Positions 42,041 to 50,302 of a stretch of DNA of 64,000 nucleotides are shown piece by piece. Position 1 is the first letter of the stretch. The number at the start of each line of letters is the position of its first letter. Position numbers and translations under genes: made by a program. The notes beneath the pieces are model-generated. The model had not been told where the DNA came from, ran no database searches, and was given only the letters and a program-made list of their open reading frames with translations. The DNA lies in contig NZ_KB898193.1 in the NCBI RefSeq assembly GCF_000377505.1, forward strand, positions 186,001-250,000, read 5' to 3'. Source of the DNA: Paenibacillus massiliensis 2301065 = DSM 16942 (GTDB lineage Bacteria; Bacillota; Bacilli; Paenibacillales; Paenibacillaceae).

Positions 42041-42982
42041 ATGATTTATATAAAAAATCTGATGAGTGGGCTTGAAGTCTTCAAGGCACTCAGCTCGGAA
42101 ATAAGAATTCAAATACTGGAGCTACTGGCATCGAATCAGGAGCTGAATCTGAACGAGATTGCGAAGCGGCTGAATCTGAGCAACGGGGCTATAACGATGC
42201 ACATCAAAAAGCTGGAGGAGAGCGGTCTGATCGAAATTCACAGTTCCGTCGGCAAGCATGGCATTCAGAAGGTATGCTACTTGAACAAAGATAAGCTCAT
42301 GGTGGATTTTCGTAGCAAGGAGGCCGATAATCTCTATGAGGTTGAAATTCACGTAGGACATTACAGTAATTACCAAGCTTCCCCTACCTGTGGACTTGCC
42401 ACCAAGGATAGCATCATCGGTGACTTCGATGATCCACGCTATTTTGCAGACCCACAGCGTATTCACTCCGGTATTATCTGGATGGCTGAGGGCTTTCTGG
42501 AATATCGTATCCCGAATTATCTCAAGGCCAATCAGAGCTTTCGAGAAATTCAATTCTCGCTGGAGCTCGGAAGTGAGGCGCCTGGTCATGCAGATAATTA
42601 TCCATCCGATATCCAATTCTCCGTCAATGGTACTGAGATTGGTTACTGGACCAGCCCTGGCGATTTTGGTGATGTACGCGGGACGTTCAATCCGGATTGG
42701 TGGCCCCCCCATCTGAATCAGTATGGCATGCTGAAGCTCATTCGGATCAATAAGGATGGGAGCTTCATTGATGGCTGCCGCATCTCGGATATCACACTGA
42801 ATGATATTGCACTGGATTACAAGAGCGAGCTCACCTTTCGCATCGCTGTAGGCGATAAGTCGATGAACAAACGGGGGCTTACGATCTTCGGGAAAAATTT
42901 CGGGAATTACAACCAAGACCTGCTTGCCCGGGTGCTGTATGATGTGCATGAGATTGAGGATGCTCAAGCTCTAGGCGAATAG
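42041..42982 (+). CDS. ArsR-type transcriptional regulator with a large effector domain
   Basis: It is 313 aa. The N-terminal winged HTH (about residues 8-80) is ArsR-like: VFKALSSEIRIQILELLASN, then NEIAKRLNLSNGAITMHIKKLEESGLI. The remaining 230 residues form a beta-rich domain (WMAEGFLEYRIPNYL, SDIQFSVNGTEIGYW) that I take to be the ligand-binding part; it lacks the metal-binding cysteines of SmtB. It is divergent from the sugar ABC operon, which it probably controls. The ribosome site GGAACGGAG is about 10 nt from the ATG. Confidence 0.82.
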   Translation: MIYIKNLMSGLEVFKALSSEIRIQILELLASNQELNLNEIAKRLNLSNGAITMHIKKLEESGLIEIHSSVGKHGIQKVCYLNKDKLMVDFRSKEADNLYEVEIHVGHYSNYQASPTCGLATKDSIIGDFDDPRYFADPQRIHSGIIWMAEGFLEYRIPNYLKANQSFREIQFSLELGSEAPGHADNYPSDIQFSVNGTEIGYWTSPGDFGDVRGTFNPDWWPPHLNQYGMLKLIRINKDGSFIDGCRISDITLNDIALDYKSELTFRIAVGDKSMNKRGLTIFGKNFGNYNQDLLARVLYDVHEIEDAQALGE

Positions 42983-43045
42983 CCCAGATGAACCGTCACA
43001 TCAGCTACCACCGTATCCATTCAACCCCACAACCAGACATGGTTA

Positions 43046-43089
43046 TAAAAAAGAAACACGCTAAATGCCTAGTAGCATTAGCGTGTTTC
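43046..43089. terminator. Bidirectional intrinsic terminator after the regulator and tRNA-Ser
   Basis: AAACACGCTAaATGC pairs with GCATTAGCGTGTTT. The minus strand continues with CTTTTTTAT and the plus strand with CCTTTTGC. Confidence 0.85.
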
Positions 43090-43100
43090 CTTTTGCTTAA

Positions 43101-43230
43101 TCAACGGAGAGAGAGGGATACTCTCACTTCGCTCGAGACTGCGATGTAATCCTAACGAAGCTTATGCTCCGACGAACCCATATGGGTTCTCATCCCTGCA
43201 GGACGTCTATTCAACGGAGAGAGAGGGATT
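43101..43230. repeat. tRNA-Ser-linked copy of the two-hairpin element with a duplicated tRNA 3' end
   Basis: TCAACGGAGAGAGAGGGAT occurs at 43101-43119 and at 43211-43229. The second is the 3' end of tRNA-Ser and the first is a detached copy. Between them lies the core 43156-43194, which on the minus strand reads GAACCC-ATAT-GGGTTC, GT, CGGAGC-ATAA-GCTTCG. It is the same element as at 38.1-38.3 kb. Confidence 0.9.
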
Positions 43231-43302
43231 CGAACCCTCGCACCACTTACGCAGTCTAACCCCTTAGCAGAGGGTCCCCTTGAGCCACTTGGGTATCTCT
43301 CC
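43215..43302 (-). tRNA. tRNA-Ser (anticodon GCT)
   Basis: It is 88 nt, class II with a long variable arm. The acceptor is GGAGAGA/TCTCTCC, the anticodon loop CTGCTAA, the discriminator G. CCA is not encoded. It reads AGC/AGT codons. Confidence 0.95.
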
Positions 43303-43303
43303 A

Positions 43304-43379
43304 TGGCTCCCCGAACAGGACTCGAACCTGTGACAACTCGATTAACAGTCGAGTGCTCTACCAACTGAGCTATCAGGGA
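43304..43379 (-). tRNA. tRNA-Asn (anticodon GTT)
   Basis: It is 76 nt including encoded CCA (43304-43306). The acceptor is TCCCTGA/TCGGGGA, the anticodon loop CTGTTAA, the D-arm TAGCTCAGTTGGTAGAGC. It is one base upstream of tRNA-Ser, so they share a transcript. Confidence 0.95.
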
Positions 43380-43515
43380 ATGAAAAAGTATGGACATGTA
43401 TAAATTTATCATGAATTGCAGACCGAGTCAAGATAACCAATCTTGCTCAGCAGGATCACCCAAGACGACATGCCTCATACTCCATTTTCCAAGCTTGGCT
43501 GGTGATTTTGCTGTA

Positions 43516-43971
43516 TTAGGTCCCCGATTTGATTAAATTCAGCTTTACCCTGTCTGGTTCATCCACATGGAGCCGTAATACGAAATTAGCACTCGAATGC
43601 GCACAAATCACGCCATTAGCTTCCTCTACAATATCTACAAACGGATTGGAGCTCTCGGAATACATGACCCAGGTGAGTTGCCCACCTGGCTGCAAATAAG
43701 CGACAAATCCCTCAGAGCCGTGGCTCCCCTCGCCCACACAGCCATACCCCCCGTTGGATAATTGAATCCTCTTCGTCATCGTGATGTAGGTAGTCTCATC
43801 AGGATTACACTCATGGAAGTGCGACAAATCGAACCACTCGCCCTGCTTCAGGCGTGGATGCGGATAGGATTCGATGTTCATGGCAAGCGATCTGCCATCA
43901 GCCCAATAGAGGCCATTCTTAATAGGAAGCTGCTCTTCTGCCCATAGGTCTAATATACAATGCTTCATCAT
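43516..43971 (-). CDS. Hypothetical protein, 151 aa
   Basis: It starts MMKHCILDLWAEEQLPIKNG after AAGGTGAA. It is soluble, acidic and rich in aromatic and His residues. Its repeated beta-like segments (TYITMTKRIQLSNGGYGCV, FVAYLQPGGQLTWVMYS) suggest a compact beta-barrel. There is no signal peptide. I do not recognise the family. It follows the small membrane protein gene by 47 nt on the same strand and may be co-transcribed. Confidence 0.65.
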   Translation of the reverse strand: MMKHCILDLWAEEQLPIKNGLYWADGRSLAMNIESYPHPRLKQGEWFDLSHFHECNPDETTYITMTKRIQLSNGGYGCVGEGSHGSEGFVAYLQPGGQLTWVMYSESSNPFVDIVEEANGVICAHSSANFVLRLHVDEPDRVKLNLIKSGT

Positions 43972-44018
43972 TTCACCTTCACTTTACCCGTACAAGTAAT
44001 TTATAACGACTTCTCTTC

Positions 44019-44252
44019 TCACTGTAAGACAGGAAGCAGGATATAGCTAATGAGCGAGCCCATGAGGAAAGCGATGAATACACTCAACCATTGGGGTCGC
44101 CTCTCCAAGTTCACTTCTGCAATTCCAGCAAGACACATCAGAGCGAACACCGCAATTTTCCAGTTCATAGTTAAATAAGGGTTCATTCCCCCTAGCATAA
44201 ATGCTACAAGACGTAAAATACTACCCCAGAGTAGAGAAAATCGACCCGACAT
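44019..44252 (-). CDS. Small membrane protein of unknown function
   Basis: It is 77 aa with three hydrophobic segments (LLWGSILRLVAFMLGG, WKIAVFALMCLAGIA, LSVFIAFLMGSLISYILLPVL) and short charged loops. The strong AAAGGAGG lies 7 nt before the ATG at 44252. There is no family assignment. It probably forms a unit with the following 151-aa gene. Confidence 0.65.
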   Translation of the reverse strand: MSGRFSLLWGSILRLVAFMLGGMNPYLTMNWKIAVFALMCLAGIAEVNLERRPQWLSVFIAFLMGSLISYILLPVLQ

Positions 44253-44420
44253 CACTCAGCCTCCTTTCCAAATCATATACCGTCATTTGTGACGAGTAGC
44301 GAATAACGACCGATGACCATCATCATGGCCCATTAACAGATTACCTCATTTATCCACTAAAGTTCAGCATAAAAGAGTAATAATATTATAGATTCGTTAG
44401 ACTTTATCGTAGCGCACGAC

Positions 44421-44452
44421 AAAGAGCCTTCCCGATGTAGAAAAGGCTCTTG
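44421..44452 (-). terminator. Hairpin after the SprT-like gene
   Basis: AAGAGCCTT/AAGGCTCTT (44443-44451 with 44422-44430) is followed by TGTCGTGC on the minus strand, so the T tail is poor. Confidence 0.5.
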
Positions 44453-44482
44453 ATTACGAAGGATGCTTACATGGGCGACATC

Positions 44483-45001
44483 TTACGAGCCCGAAAGCTC
44501 ATACAACTGTAGCCTTCCACTACATTTGCCACATTGATAACGCCTTGGGTCCATTCGCTTCTTCCGCATGTACATGTGACCACAGGCAGTACACTGTAGC
44601 TTGTACCGAAATGGTCGTGCTTGTCGTGATGTAGAGCGAGCATCGTTAGCAGGTAAGGTCCGGCAATAACGACTCCCCCCCACCTGGGCTAGCAATGTCT
44701 TAAAATCAGCGTCTCGATGCTTGTAGCCCATTCCGCGTAGATGCAGATGATAGTGACAGAGCTCGTGCTTAATAATACGCTCCACTTCATCTCGGCCAAA
44801 TGCAGCCAATTGGTGCGGATTAATCTCGATATTGTGGCTCTTCAGAAAATACCTTCCACCTGTCGAAGACAGACGAGTATTGAAGCGTGCTTGGTGCCTG
44901 AAGGGTACGCCAAACGAGCTGAGCGAAATGCTCTCAATCCATTCCTGCAACTCCTCATCACTCATCTGTGTATGCTGCGACGCCGCTGTTTCCCTATCCA
45001 T
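44483..45001 (-). CDS. SprT-like zinc metallopeptidase-fold protein
   Basis: It is 172 aa. The zincin motif HELCHYHLH has H79, E80, H83. The C-terminal zinc ribbon has CTACGHMYMRKKR and CGKCSG. It is equivalent to YdcK of B. subtilis by position beside tex and cmpA. The function is not established; eukaryotic SPRTN relatives repair DNA-protein crosslinks. GGGAGGGAG precedes the ATG at 45001. Confidence 0.88.
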   Translation of the reverse strand: MDRETAASQHTQMSDEELQEWIESISLSSFGVPFRHQARFNTRLSSTGGRYFLKSHNIEINPHQLAAFGRDEVERIIKHELCHYHLHLRGMGYKHRDADFKTLLAQVGGSRYCRTLPANDARSTSRQARPFRYKLQCTACGHMYMRKKRMDPRRYQCGKCSGRLQLYELSGS

Positions 45002-45112
45002 GTGCGCTCCCTCCCCACGACACTCCCCATCGAAACAACATTTTTACGGAACACATTGGGCGGCTTCCCCATATGCTAGACATACACAGGTTCGCAAGAG
45101 GAGGAGAGACGC

Positions 45113-45268
45113 ATGCCCCAATGGCTCAGCAACCAGCTAATGCGTGCTTTTCACAAGCGGGATCGCAAGCAGATTCAATTATTGAATGACTGCTGGTTCC
45201 ATTACCGAAGCACTCAAAAGAAAGCTCCAGCACCCTCAATGAAGGGTGCCAGGAATCCTTTGTCTTGA
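45113..45268 (+). CDS. cmpA: Cortex morphogenetic protein CmpA
   Basis: It is 51 aa and begins MPQWLSNQLMRAFHKRDRKQ, then IQLLNDCWFHYR. The first about 33 residues match the plan of B. subtilis CmpA (37 aa, MPNWLQKQMMKAF...). CmpA works with ClpXP and SpoIVA in quality control of spore coat assembly. This copy has an extra tail of about 15 residues rich in Pro, Lys and Ala. AGGAGG lies just upstream. CATACACA at 45081-45088 resembles a sigma-E -10, but I see no matching -35. The location between the sprT-like gene and tex matches B. subtilis. Confidence 0.9.
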   Translation: MPQWLSNQLMRAFHKRDRKQIQLLNDCWFHYRSTQKKAPAPSMKGARNPLS

Positions 45269-45303
45269 TTCATACGGGACACGGCCCACCAGATGAGACC
45301 AGA

Positions 45304-47520
45304 TTAAGCTTCCATGGGCTCATCTGCCGGTGCCTTCATCGTTAACCCAACTCTACCCTTCTTCAAATCCACATTCAGCACCCAGACAGTTACGTTATCA
45401 CCGACAGACACCACATCCATCGGATGCTTCACGAAGCCACTACGCAGCTGGGAGATATGAACGAGTCCGTCGCTCTTGATCCCAATATCCACGAAGGCTC
45501 CAAAATCAATTACATTACGCACGGTACCCTGCAGCTTCATTCCTGGCGTCAGATCCTCAATCTTGAGGACGTCCTTGCGGAACACGGGGAGTGGCAACTC
45601 GTCACGTGGATCACGACCAGGTCTCATCAAGCTGTCCAAAATATCCTTCAGCGTAGGGACTCCGACCTCCAGCTTCGCAGCCCACTCTTCAGGCTGCAGT
45701 GCAGACAGAGCAGCCGTGCACTCCTTACTTCCTACTTCAGAGGTAGCCATTCCAAGCTCTTTGAACAAACGGTCTACAACCGCATAGGATTCCGGGTGAA
45801 TTGGCGTTCGATCCAGCGCGTTCTCCCCACCAGGTACACGCATGAAGCCAACACACTGCTCATAGGTTTTGGCTCCCAGCCGTGGTACCTTCTGCAGTTG
45901 ACGGCGATTGTTGAACTTGCCGTTCTCTTCGCGGTACTTGACGATATTTTTGGCAATAGTCGCATTAATGCCTGCTACATAGGACAAGAGCGAAGGAGAA
46001 GCGGTATTCACGTCAACGCCTACATGGTTAACTGCCGACTCGACCACAGCCTTCAGACTTTCTTCCAGATGCTTTTGTGACACATCGTGCTGGTATTGCC
46101 CCACCCCGATAGCTTTAGGATCGATCTTGACCAGCTCAGCAAGCGGGTCCTGAATCCGGCGGGCAATTGACGCTGCACTACGCTCTGCCACATCCAGATC
46201 GGGGAATTCCTCCTGCGCCAGCTTCGACGCCGAGTATACGCTCGCCCCTGCCTCGTTAACGATCAGATACGCCAAGCGGCTGTCACCGATCTCTGCAATG
46301 ACCTCTGCTACGAATTGCTCCGTCTCACGGGAGGCCGTTCCGTTCCCGATCACAATGAGCTGAAGGTCATACTTTGCGATGAGCTCCTTGAACTTCTCCG
46401 CGGCCTCACGCTTTTTGTTGTTCGGTGGCGTCGGATAGGTCACAGCGACCTCCAGAAGCTTACCCGTGTCATCCACGGCTGCAAGCTTACAGCCTGTACG
46501 ATAGGCAGGGTCTACACCAAGCACGCGCTGCCCCTTGATTGGAGCCTGCAATAGCAGGCTCCGCAAATTACCCGAGAAGATGGAGATCGCCTGCGTCTCG
46601 CCCTTCTCCGTCATCTCTGCTCTGACCTCGCGTTCGATGGAAGGCGCGATCAGACGCTTGTAAGCATCCTCGATAATCGTGTGTAATAGCTCAGTGACCA
46701 GAGAATTACCTTTCACAACCTGTCCCGCAACATAGCGATGCACCGGTTCCGCTGCAACTTCCAGATTCACCTTCAGAATGCCTTCACGCTCACCACGGTT
46801 AATCGCCAGAATTCGATGTGGTGGCATCTTCTTGGCCAGCTCACGATAGCTGTAATAGTTCTCGTAGACAGATTCTGCCTCAGCATCCTTCGCTTCCGAT
46901 ACAAGCATGCCGTGATCTAACGTATATCTGCGTACCCAGGTACGAATCGCTGCATCATCTGCGATATTCTCCGCCAATATGTCAGACGCACCTTGAATCG
47001 CATCAGCTTCGGTCTCCACACCGCGCTCAGGATCAATATAACGGCCTGCTTCCTCCTGCAGACTGCCCTGCTTGGGCTGTGCCCAAATCCATGCGGACAA
47101 TGGCTCCAGTCCACGCTCCTTGGCGACACTTGCACGTGTCTTCCGCTTTTGGCGATAAGGCCGGTACAGATCCTCCACTTCCTGCAGCTTCACCGCATTG
47201 ACGATAGCCTTGGACAACTCCTCCGTAAGCTTGCCCTGCTCCTCGATGATTCGCAGCACCTCGGTCTTACGATCCTCCAGATTGCGAAGATATTGCACAC
47301 GCTCCTCGACCTGACGAAGCTGATTCTCGTCCAGCTCACCGGTCATTTCCTTACGATAACGCGCAATGAAAGGAATCGTGTTACCTTCCTCCAGCAAAGC
47401 TACGGTAGTTCGTACCTGCTTAAGGGACAGGGACAATTCCTGCGATACTTGCTTGATAATGCGCTCTGCCCGCTGCTTTTGCTCTATGTTTTGCTGCTCT
47501 TGCTCCTCTGTATTGGACAT
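45304..47520 (-). CDS. tex: Tex-family RNA-binding transcription accessory protein (YdcI)
   Basis: It is 738 aa. The N-terminal helical Tex domain has TIPFIARYRKEMTGELDE. The YqgF-like domain has VLGVDPAYRTGCKLAAVDDTG. Helix-hairpin-helix segments include VDVNTASPSLLSYVAGI and NRRQLQKVPRLG. A C-terminal S1 RNA-binding domain (about residues 650-725) has GTVRNVIDFGAFVDIGI. AAGGAGG precedes the ATG. Confidence 0.95.
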   Translation of the reverse strand: MSNTEEQEQQNIEQKQRAERIIKQVSQELSLSLKQVRTTVALLEEGNTIPFIARYRKEMTGELDENQLRQVEERVQYLRNLEDRKTEVLRIIEEQGKLTEELSKAIVNAVKLQEVEDLYRPYRQKRKTRASVAKERGLEPLSAWIWAQPKQGSLQEEAGRYIDPERGVETEADAIQGASDILAENIADDAAIRTWVRRYTLDHGMLVSEAKDAEAESVYENYYSYRELAKKMPPHRILAINRGEREGILKVNLEVAAEPVHRYVAGQVVKGNSLVTELLHTIIEDAYKRLIAPSIEREVRAEMTEKGETQAISIFSGNLRSLLLQAPIKGQRVLGVDPAYRTGCKLAAVDDTGKLLEVAVTYPTPPNNKKREAAEKFKELIAKYDLQLIVIGNGTASRETEQFVAEVIAEIGDSRLAYLIVNEAGASVYSASKLAQEEFPDLDVAERSAASIARRIQDPLAELVKIDPKAIGVGQYQHDVSQKHLEESLKAVVESAVNHVGVDVNTASPSLLSYVAGINATIAKNIVKYREENGKFNNRRQLQKVPRLGAKTYEQCVGFMRVPGGENALDRTPIHPESYAVVDRLFKELGMATSEVGSKECTAALSALQPEEWAAKLEVGVPTLKDILDSLMRPGRDPRDELPLPVFRKDVLKIEDLTPGMKLQGTVRNVIDFGAFVDIGIKSDGLVHISQLRSGFVKHPMDVVSVGDNVTVWVLNVDLKKGRVGLTMKAPADEPMEA

Positions 47521-47772
47521 ACGTCTTACTCCTCCTTGGACCCGTCACGCCTGCTGGCTACCATAATTTGAAGGCTGGTACATCAGCTAGGACGTTCACA
47601 TTTATACACGTTCCTTATTATCACAAAAATCATGACAAAGCGCCAGTGCCGCATACTTGACGCAAAAGAAGCCGCATTGCTGCGGCTACCACGCTGCACA
47701 TGACTGGCCCATTGTGGCGCCACGCATCATGTGTGATATCAAGATTTGCTGCATGTGCGCTCGCAGCTTGAA

Positions 47773-47811
47773 CAAATAATAAGGCCATGAAGTTCGGACA
47801 CCTCATGGCCT
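47773..47811 (-). terminator. Intrinsic terminator of ndoAI-ndoA
   Basis: AGGCCATGA/TCATGGCCT (47803-47811 with 47782-47790) is followed by TATTATTTG on the minus strand. The rest of the gap (47598-47772) holds a GCCGCATTGCTGCGGC hairpin and nothing else I can name. Confidence 0.7.
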
Positions 47812-47837
47812 CTTCAAGACTGCATCTTGCCTGTTGT

Positions 47838-48188
47838 CTAGAAATCAATCAAGCCCAAACTGATCTGTAGAGAATCGCTTACTTTACGCATCGTCTCTTC
47901 ATCCAGATGGGTGATCTTATCGGTAAGCCTTTGCTTGTCGATCGTTCGAATCTGCTCCAGCAGAACAACTGAATCCCGATCGAAGCCGTGCGTCGCTGCA
48001 TCAATTTCCACATGCGTTGGCAGCTTCGCTTTTTGAATCTGGGCGGTAATAGCCGCCACGATTACAGTAGGACTAAAACGGTTGCCAATATCATTCTGAA
48101 TAATGAGAACCGGTCTTACGCCCCCTTGCTCCGAACCGACAACAGGTGAAAGATCCGCAAAAAATACGTCGCCGCGCTTCACGATCAA
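47838..48188 (-). CDS. ndoA: EndoA/MazF-type mRNA endoribonuclease toxin
   Basis: It is 116 aa and cleaves RNA at short specific sites when freed from its antitoxin. The sequence MIVKRGDVFFADLSPVVGSE, GGVRPVLIIQND, NRFSPTVIVAAITAQIQKAK and LEQIRTIDKQRLTDKI is nearly that of B. subtilis EndoA. It starts with TTG, as in B. subtilis. It follows the antitoxin gene by 6 nt. Confidence 0.95.
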   Translation of the reverse strand: MIVKRGDVFFADLSPVVGSEQGGVRPVLIIQNDIGNRFSPTVIVAAITAQIQKAKLPTHVEIDAATHGFDRDSVVLLEQIRTIDKQRLTDKITHLDEETMRKVSDSLQISLGLIDF

Positions 48189-48194
48189 TGTTCA

Positions 48195-48476
48195 TTACAC
48201 CCCGCTTACTGTGCGGCCCAGAGTGCTGTCTGCATCTTCCTCCGCGTGAAACGCCTCGGATGCCATGGTAAGATTAATCTTCGCCATCTCCATATATCCG
48301 CGCTGCATCGCTTCACGGATATAACGCTTCTTACGCTCGTTCAAATACAACTTCATGGCCTGTCTGATGAATTCACTGCGGTTGGAATTTTCCATAGCTA
48401 CAATCCCGTCCACTTCCTGCAAAAGATGATCTGGAAGACTGATCATGATCCTTTTCGTGCTCTGCAAATTGGCCAA
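48195..48476 (-). CDS. ndoAI: EndoAI antitoxin, ribbon-helix-helix type
   Basis: It is 93 aa. The N-terminal RHH DNA-binding strand is STKRIMISLPDHLLQEVD, followed by NRSEFIRQAMKLYL and the toxin-binding RGYMEMAKINLTMASEA. The ATG at 48509 lies right at the predicted transcription start, so I choose the TTG at 48476, preceded by GGGTGGAAG. The resulting length equals the B. subtilis antitoxin (93 aa). Confidence 0.85.
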   Translation of the reverse strand: MANLQSTKRIMISLPDHLLQEVDGIVAMENSNRSEFIRQAMKLYLNERKKRYIREAMQRGYMEMAKINLTMASEAFHAEEDADSTLGRTVSGV

Positions 48477-48515
48477 CGTTACTTCCACCCCCACAAACCT
48501 TGTCGCCATTGTACC

Positions 48516-48546
48516 ATTATAACGTTATTCACGGTAATTTATACAA
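48516..48546 (-). promoter_or_regulatory. Predicted promoter of ndoAI-ndoA
   Basis: A consensus TATAAT (48516-48521) lies 19 bp from TTGTAT (48541-48546). The region from 48547 to 48855 holds no gene or clear terminator for alr. Confidence 0.5.
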
Positions 48547-48855
48547 GAATAATATATGTGCTCCGTATATCAACTATGCTGTATCCCATTATAAACTACA
48601 CGGACCGCCTACGTACAGTGCTTCTCGATCTGAAAAACGATAGGAAATCGTCTCTATACAACAATTTTACCGTCTAGATTTTATAATTCGAGATGCAAAT
48701 GGCGAACTCCTGCTAGTTTATATGGTTTCTCTTGTCATTTCCTCGTTAAATATTACCAATCAAGGAGAACCGGTTTTGTAACCTTCGCGTTATTCGCGAT
48801 AATGGTGGTATGACTTGTCGATTCATGGGGATGGAAATCAATCAGACCAATCAGA

Positions 48856-50052
48856 CTATTCCTCACGAGAGGTCAGCAAGGGATTCGTAAGAGCAATCCT
48901 TACACCGTCTCGCAAATACGCACGCGGCACTCTCGCCGCAAGCATGCAGACCACTTCATAGTGGATGGTACCCAGCTTGGAGGCCAGCTCGTCAGCACGG
49001 ATGCAGCCGTCTGACTGCTGACCGATGAGAACAACCTCTTCACCGGCATGAATTGGCTTGGCAGCATTCGCAAAATCCTGGAGAAGGACCATGCATTGGT
49101 CCATACAGATCGTTCCGACCACAGGCACACGACTTCCACGAACGAGGACCTCGGCTTTGCCAGTCAGCATACGCGAATATCCATCGGCATAGCCAACGGG
49201 CAACGTCCCTATACACTCCTCTTCCGTAGTAACATAGCGGGTACCATAACTGATTCCCCAGCCGGGGGGCAGGGTCTTGACATATACCAGCTCTGTCTTC
49301 AAGGTCAATACGGGCTTCAAGTACACCTGCTCATGATTCACCTCATCGGACGGATACAGCCCATACAGCGATATGCCGATCCGCACCATATTCGGCGAGA
49401 GTCCTGGCGTATCCAGTGCTGCTGCACTATTAGCCGTATGTATAATGGGAATGTTGATGCCTTGCTCTGATAACGTCTCTGCCACACTCCAGAATCTGCG
49501 ATATTGCTCCAATGTATATTCTTTATCTTCTTCATCTGCACGGGCAAAATGAGTGAACAGCCCTTCCAGCTCAGCCTGCTCTGTCTCCAGCACACGATTA
49601 ACGAAGGCTACAGCGTCTTCTCCCGGAAGTAGTCCCAGGCGTCCCATGCCACTGTCGATCTTGATATGGACCTTCAGCCTTCGCAAATCGCCACTACGAT
49701 CCAGTCGGGCTATAGCTTCCAGCACCTCTGGGGAGAATAGTGTGATGGTAATGTCATGCTCCCATGCTATCTGTACCCCATGCGGTCCTGTATAACCGAG
49801 CACCAGAATGGGAAGCGTGATGCCTGCATGACGCAGCTCCAGCGCTTCATCAAGAAACGCTACGCTGAGATAATCAGCACCTATTCTCTCCAGCTCCCTG
49901 GATACTTCGACAGCTCCATGACCATAGGCATTTGCCTTTACGCATGCAAGCACCTTCTGGGTCGACGGGAGCGCCTGCCGAAAGGCCATATAATTAGCTT
50001 CAATGTGATTCAAATTGATTTCGGCCCTGGTCGGTCTGTAATGTCCTTCCAA
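48856..50052 (-). CDS. alr: Alanine racemase
   Basis: It is a PLP enzyme making D-alanine for peptidoglycan, 398 aa. The PLP lysine is K39 in ACVKANAYGHGAVEV. The catalytic tyrosine is in GWGISYGTRYVT, and the ring-nitrogen Arg region is in PNMVRIGISLYGLYP. The start is TTG at 50052 with AAGGTGAGG directly upstream; no ATG is available. By position between ydcC and ndoAI it equals B. subtilis alrA. Confidence 0.95.
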   Translation of the reverse strand: MEGHYRPTRAEINLNHIEANYMAFRQALPSTQKVLACVKANAYGHGAVEVSRELERIGADYLSVAFLDEALELRHAGITLPILVLGYTGPHGVQIAWEHDITITLFSPEVLEAIARLDRSGDLRRLKVHIKIDSGMGRLGLLPGEDAVAFVNRVLETEQAELEGLFTHFARADEEDKEYTLEQYRRFWSVAETLSEQGINIPIIHTANSAAALDTPGLSPNMVRIGISLYGLYPSDEVNHEQVYLKPVLTLKTELVYVKTLPPGWGISYGTRYVTTEEECIGTLPVGYADGYSRMLTGKAEVLVRGSRVPVVGTICMDQCMVLLQDFANAAKPIHAGEEVVLIGQQSDGCIRADELASKLGTIHYEVVCMLAARVPRAYLRDGVRIALTNPLLTSREE

Positions 50053-50235
50053 TTCCTCACCTTCATTTCTGAGAGTCCTTCGCCAGCATTTGTCAGCACG
50101 CCATACACCTGTGCTTGGCCAGTACTACCTGACAAGATGCTCTGGTCAATAGAACTATGTTAATGTTCTGCGAACCGACTGTCAATGAAGCTGCTACCGG
50201 AAGGTTGATCGCCCTCTCACACCGTGCAAAAAAAA

Positions 50236-50291
50236 CAATAAAAGACGGATATCGGCGGAGCAGAGGCTTGGCTCTGGACCGTCAATATCCG
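50236..50291 (-). terminator. Intrinsic terminator of the ydcC-like gene
   Basis: CGGATAT/ATATCCG (50285-50291 with 50246-50252) is followed on the minus strand by TCTTTTATTG and a run of eight T. Confidence 0.8.
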
Positions 50292-50302
50292 CCGTTATGA
50301 TG

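Noticed and set aside
43152..43412. Minus-strand 86-codon frame over tRNA-Ser and tRNA-Asn
   Set aside because: It is a translation of two tRNA genes, not a protein.
47630..47848. Minus-strand 72-codon frame after ndoA
   Set aside because: It begins inside the ndoA stop region and covers the terminator at 47773-47811, with no ribosome site.
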